In this document: in pieces, positions 60,072 through 64,000 of the stretch
Layout of the letters: each line of letters opens with the position of its first letter
How positions within the stretch are numbered: position 1 is the stretch's first letter
Assembly: GCA_039881145.1 (NCBI GenBank)
Contig: JAYKKI010000027.1
Span: 23,571,001 to 23,635,000 of the forward strand
Source: Druceiella hillmani
Lineage: Eukaryota; Arthropoda; Insecta; Lepidoptera; Hepialidae
Length of the DNA: 64,000 nt
Reading direction: 5' to 3'
Made by a program: the position numbers and the translations under genes
The notes under the pieces: generated by a model
Told to the model about the DNA's origin: nothing
Seen by the model: the letters and a program-made list of their open reading frames with translations, nothing else
Databases searched by the model: none

Positions 60072-60283
60072 ATCAATTATGACATTTATAGTAGATGAGG
60101 GTAATAACTGAAATTACAAAATACATTAATTTTTATGTTCACGGTCTATAAATGCAACTTTTAGCGACAGCGACTTGGGCATGAATATTTTTCACTTGTA
60201 ATTTCCCTTGCTGAGGAATGTGAGCTTCCCCAAAATTAGCAAAGAGCTTTCTTCTTTTTTACTTTTTATAACAGTTTTATTTG

Positions 60284-60457
<174 letters not shown>

Positions 60458-62346
60458 ATGTTATTATTAATCTATAATGGTGACAACAATCACTAGGTGC
60501 TAAATTACTTATCGAAAGCATCGCTATCATCGTCTAAACAACAAAATAATATACATTGATCTGGTATGGGCGTTTCTTATCGAGAAGTACTAGCAGTTTA
60601 TAAATATAGTGATGAATGACGGTTGAATATATTGTGTATGGTTTGATTATATACATTATCTCCTATACAAATATTAGAAAATTTTATGAGGTCTATTAAA
60701 CTGTGTCTGTCTAATACGAAGTGAGCCAACAGCATTTATATTTTCTTTATTTATATTTTCTTAAATGTTAATTTTTATTAAGATATGCCACTAACCACAT
60801 CCAAAACGTAATTAAATTCACTTTGGGAAAGTAAAAAGGACGGCGATCTTAACTCTGGAATAAGATATAATTGCTAAGTTCTTAAAGCTGAGTGATCCGG
60901 TAGAATTTTTTTATATCCTATAATCTAATCAAAAGTAACATATATTAAGTACGCACATTATGTTCCTCGATTGCCTCCATTCGGGACTGTTTCTCGAATT
61001 TTCCATTAAATCCTTATAGATAGAATATTTGGAGCCCACGAGATTTTATGAATCTTTACGTCAATTACCTCGTATAGTAAATTTAAATCGAAATGTATTT
61101 TTGATGATAAAATAAATAACCGGTTGTTAAAGTTATATAAAGATAGGTATATTTTTTGCTGGAATAAAATATAAATAAGATCATATTTGCAATATGACTA
61201 TATGAAAGAATGATTAAAAGAAAGCCATACGTTTATTTCATATAGGTTTATTATCATTGAAAGAAGGCCATACGTTTATTGCAAAAAAACTAATTAATGT
61301 CGTGTATACATTTACTATAGAGTATTTTCCTTTCACAATAACCACACGAAAAACACCAGAAATAATCACCATCGAAATAGAATCATGCGCCCACAATCCG
61401 TTGGTTCCCATTAAATAACATAAAATTTTATTATCTTCGCACCGAGCGATTGAAACTGCGTAGACAGTTACAAGTATACTTGTTCGTATTTACTCCTAAA
61501 ATTATGTACCACAATCGTCTTCAAGTTTCACACAAATAGTGATTCATGGGAAATATCTTTTTTGTACTTTTACGTACTGATGATGAAAATCGACTTCGAA
61601 CAAAACAAAAATTTCCATGTTATTTCAACAAATTTTTGATGCTTTTTGTAAGTGGGAACCATCGATTTATATTTGTTTTTAATATTTTTCCCAAACACAA
61701 AAAGAAATCAACCAAATATAAAACAGCGCGAATAATCAATAACGCGTAATATTCAATCTACCAATATTTTTGGGACTAAATTACTTCACGCCTCTTTTAA
61801 ACACATTCAAAAACAGAATGTTTCTATTTCCCACCTAGAAATAGTTTTCAACTGGAAAATTCTGTTATTTTACAAAATTTCAGTTTTCTGAATTTTAGGA
61901 AGCTCTGAACTACAATAAAATGGATAAACATCTAGGTGAGATGGAAAATTGGAATAATGAACAAAGGAAAGGTATGACAAAAACTAAAAAGTATGACAAA
62001 AAGTATTTTTCATTCCCTTTTATTTCTTATAAATAAAGTTAGGTATATAAAATACACTGTTCATTTTATTTTAACATGACATGACATGACATTCTATAGA
62101 TGATATTTTACAGACATGATATTTTTAGCCCCGTCTAAAAGCATCGTTTACTTAGTATTTTTATTTCATTAGCAGGCCTTATATTTTTCCTTCTTTAGGA
62201 TTATTATTCGCTTATGTTACATATCGTAGCCTCTTTATTATTTTTATATTCATTAATTGTTATATTCGTTATTTTATTTTTCTTTTGCACATAAGTCTTA
62301 CGTTAAACTAAAAAGCATTATAGAAACTTTTCAAATCCGTTCGTTT
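60458..62346. other. AT-rich, no supported gene
   Basis: Contains a 43-bp tandem pair at about 61217-61302 (aagccatacgtttatt and aggccatacgtttatt). A 67-codon frame at 61546-61749 (+) is Phe/Lys-rich without motif. Confidence 0.5.
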
Positions 62347-62538
62347 TCACAAGTCATCAATTGCTTTCTCCAACTTATTGTTCATAGCGAGTTTAGTTTT
62401 ACACGATGGCGATTTAAAAATTAAAGAAGTTTTAGAGTACTTAGTTGGATCAATATGGTAAGAAATTGGGCGAGGGCGTGACGAAGGCCGCTGAAAAAAA
62501 GCTTTTTTCGTTAAGTATTTTGCGTTGATCCAGAGCAT
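62347..62538 (-). CDS. 63-codon ATG frame of unknown function
   Basis: Starts at a true ATG just after an upstream in-frame stop and ends TGA. The protein is basic with a Pro/Arg-rich stretch (QRPSSRPRPISYH) and a short charged C-terminus. GC and codon mix are nearer to coding than most frames here. There is no recognised domain and no neighbour to support it. It could be a small gene, a fragment of a mobile-element gene, or chance. Confidence 0.18.
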   Translation of the reverse strand: MLWINAKYLTKKAFFQRPSSRPRPISYHIDPTKYSKTSLIFKSPSCKTKLAMNNKLEKAIDDL

Positions 62539-63385
62539 GTTAAACTGACGCGAAAGTTATATTATGCGCCAGACATAAGTACATATCTTTTTAAGCATTT
62601 GAAAAAGAAATACGAAATACAATTATCAAACAGGCAAATTTAAAGCGTTACAATAAAACTTTGATCACTTTTATGTAATCTTTTTTTCCTTTTACGATTC
62701 TGTGATCAAAAAGAAAAAAAAACAATGGTACTCTTATGAAATCTTTTACATATCCAACCACCTGTCTGATGCAGGTTTTTAAATCAGAAATATTTTAATA
62801 CAGAATAAGATATGTATATAAAATATGCATATATAATCTGCGTGTACTTTAAGAGACAACACTCAACAATTTTAAAGTGGGAATTTTAGAGGTGAATATT
62901 TGATAGCAATAATGGAATATTTCTGTTCAAGTTTTATTGAAAACATATCATTTGAAAGAGTTAATTACAAGAATCTATAAATTATTTGCTTTCATAAAAT
63001 TGTTGCCAAAATTGTGTAGTGAAATTTCGGATGACATGTGAAAAAGTATATACTTTGCCCATTTCCGACACTTTTAAACATAAAACTATGAAAATACTAA
63101 AATTTCTCGAAATTTACACAGAGTATCTTAAAAAACTAAAGTTATAAGTACATAATTTCTAAAAAATTAGGTTTTATTTGTATTTTTCCAGAAATTGGCT
63201 ACATTTTTAAATTCGTTTGTTTTTATTTTTAAAAACAAGCACTAAGGGATATATTTGTATATATAATTTATATTCGTAAATGTTTTAGTGGAACCATTGC
63301 TTATTCTCACTTTAAAAGTGTAAACTTTTAAAGGTTTGAACTTTCTGTTAGTTAGCAGATTTTTTATGCTAATTCAACTCAATTT
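62539..63385. other. AT-rich, no supported gene
   Basis: Nothing recognisable on either strand. Confidence 0.55.
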
Positions 63386-63448
63386 CTTCAAGAATAGATG
63401 TAATCTGTATATGTTCTTTACATATACAGATTACATCTATTCTTGAAG
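63386..63448. repeat. Perfect inverted repeat: 29-bp arms, 5-base loop
   Basis: Arms 63386-63414 (cttcaagaatagatgtaatc...) and 63420-63448 are exactly complementary around the loop tcttt. Without a single mismatch or bulge it is unlike a typical animal pre-miRNA. It looks like a recent inverted duplication or an element still held perfect by correction or selection. Confidence 0.95.
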
Positions 63449-63628
63449 TTTTATTAACACGTTTTTATTGTCTCATTCAAGAACGCAAACTTTTTAAGTT
63501 AGAAACACGAAATTTTGAAAGTTAATTTTGTTTTATGGCAAACAGATACATTAAAAAAGGATTTTTCGAAATTCAAACTGTAAAAGGAATATAGTTTCTG
63601 TTAAAATCTGTAAAATAAAATACTATGT

Positions 63629-63668
63629 AGCATGGAATTAAACGGTATATACCATTTAATGCCATGCT
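63629..63668. repeat. 40-bp near-perfect palindrome
   Basis: Halves agcatggaattaaacggtat and ataccatttaatgccatgct pair at 18 of 20 positions with no loop. Confidence 0.85.
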
Positions 63669-63750
63669 TAAGGCATGAGGCAGGGTATTAAAGTCAGACA
63701 GACTTACTAACGCAGAGATGCAGCTTCAATAAGCTAAAAACATGCAAAAA

Positions 63751-64000
63751 ATAAGTTGGCCGTGACCTCGACACGACCATGAGTATTGAGCATGACAACG
63801 TCTATGATGAAATTAAAGTACATGAATAGTTTTTTTCTTCCAAAATTATAAAGTTGACTTACACTTATTTACAAATATTATTTATATTTGCTATTATTCC
63901 ATCAACAATTTAAAAATGATTTTTGTAATGAAAACTCTTTAGGCATACCATAAAAAAAATAAGAGTTGGCCGTGACCTCGTTACAACCGCGAGTATTGAG
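63751..64000 (+). repeat. 40-bp direct repeat, 210-base spacing, cut by window end
   Basis: aagttggccgtgacctcg...gagtattgag occurs at 63751-63790 and again at 63961-64000, with a few differences in the middle. Preceding short A-runs are similar. The second copy stops exactly at the window edge, so it may be the first two units of a ~210-bp tandem array or two members of a dispersed repeat. Confidence 0.75.

Noticed and set aside
63386..63448. Typical microRNA precursor
   Set aside because: Arms are perfectly paired with no bulges and a 5-base loop, and neither arm matches an insect microRNA I know (let-7, miR-10, iab-4, miR-1, bantam and others were looked for across the window and not found).

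Overview
This window looks like insect nuclear DNA. It is very AT-rich and has long (TA)n and (CA)n tracts, dispersed repeats, and decayed copies of transposon protein families that are common in insect genomes. There is no intact, recognisable protein-coding gene, rRNA, tRNA or CRISPR array. I cannot fix the order of insect. One repeat family (full copies at 5.7-6.2 kb on + and 58.0-58.5 kb on -) ends like repeats I know best from Lepidoptera, but such repeats are not confined to that order.

Layout. 0-12.5 kb holds fragments of that dispersed family, a 33-bp tandem repeat (3.9 kb) and two copies of a foldback (hairpin) element at 4.2 and 10.3 kb. 12.5-21 kb is mostly unique AT-rich sequence with two GC-raised islands and one short exon-like ORF (17.5 kb). 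21.4-22.7 kb is a broken minus-strand gene of a multicopy, probably transposon-derived insect family. 26.6-27.3 kb is a broken minus-strand non-LTR retrotransposon (LINE). 27.9-28.65 kb has two more GC-raised islands. 29.6-36.0 kb carries three diverged copies of a roughly 180-200 bp block about 3 kb apart in the same orientation. Two copies sit directly after good splice-acceptor sequences, and one reading frame is open through copies A and B. 36.8-37.0 kb has a perfect palindrome, a 48-bp duplication and a tRNA-promoter-like (SINE-like) block. 39.6-41.6 kb contains a 420-bp direct duplication. 45.1-45.35 kb is a CpG-dense island. 47.8-48.6 kb is a second broken gene of another multicopy insect family, and 51.0-51.4 kb is a second LINE remnant on +. 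56.6-57.3 kb is a ~110-bp tandem array of six units. 59.8-60.07 kb is the third foldback copy, inverted. The last kilobase has a perfect 29-bp-arm hairpin and a 40-bp direct repeat that runs off the window.

Interpretation. The window is best read as intergenic or intronic DNA of a repeat-rich genome. GC-raised, CpG-containing islands of 200-500 bp recur every few kb in otherwise 65-75% AT sequence. They are the best candidates for conserved cis-regulatory DNA or isolated exons. The most unusual items are the foldback element, whose three copies carry target-site duplications of different lengths, and the triplicated exon-like block. Almost all longer ORFs are explained by low stop density in repeats, microsatellites, palindromes or GC islands.
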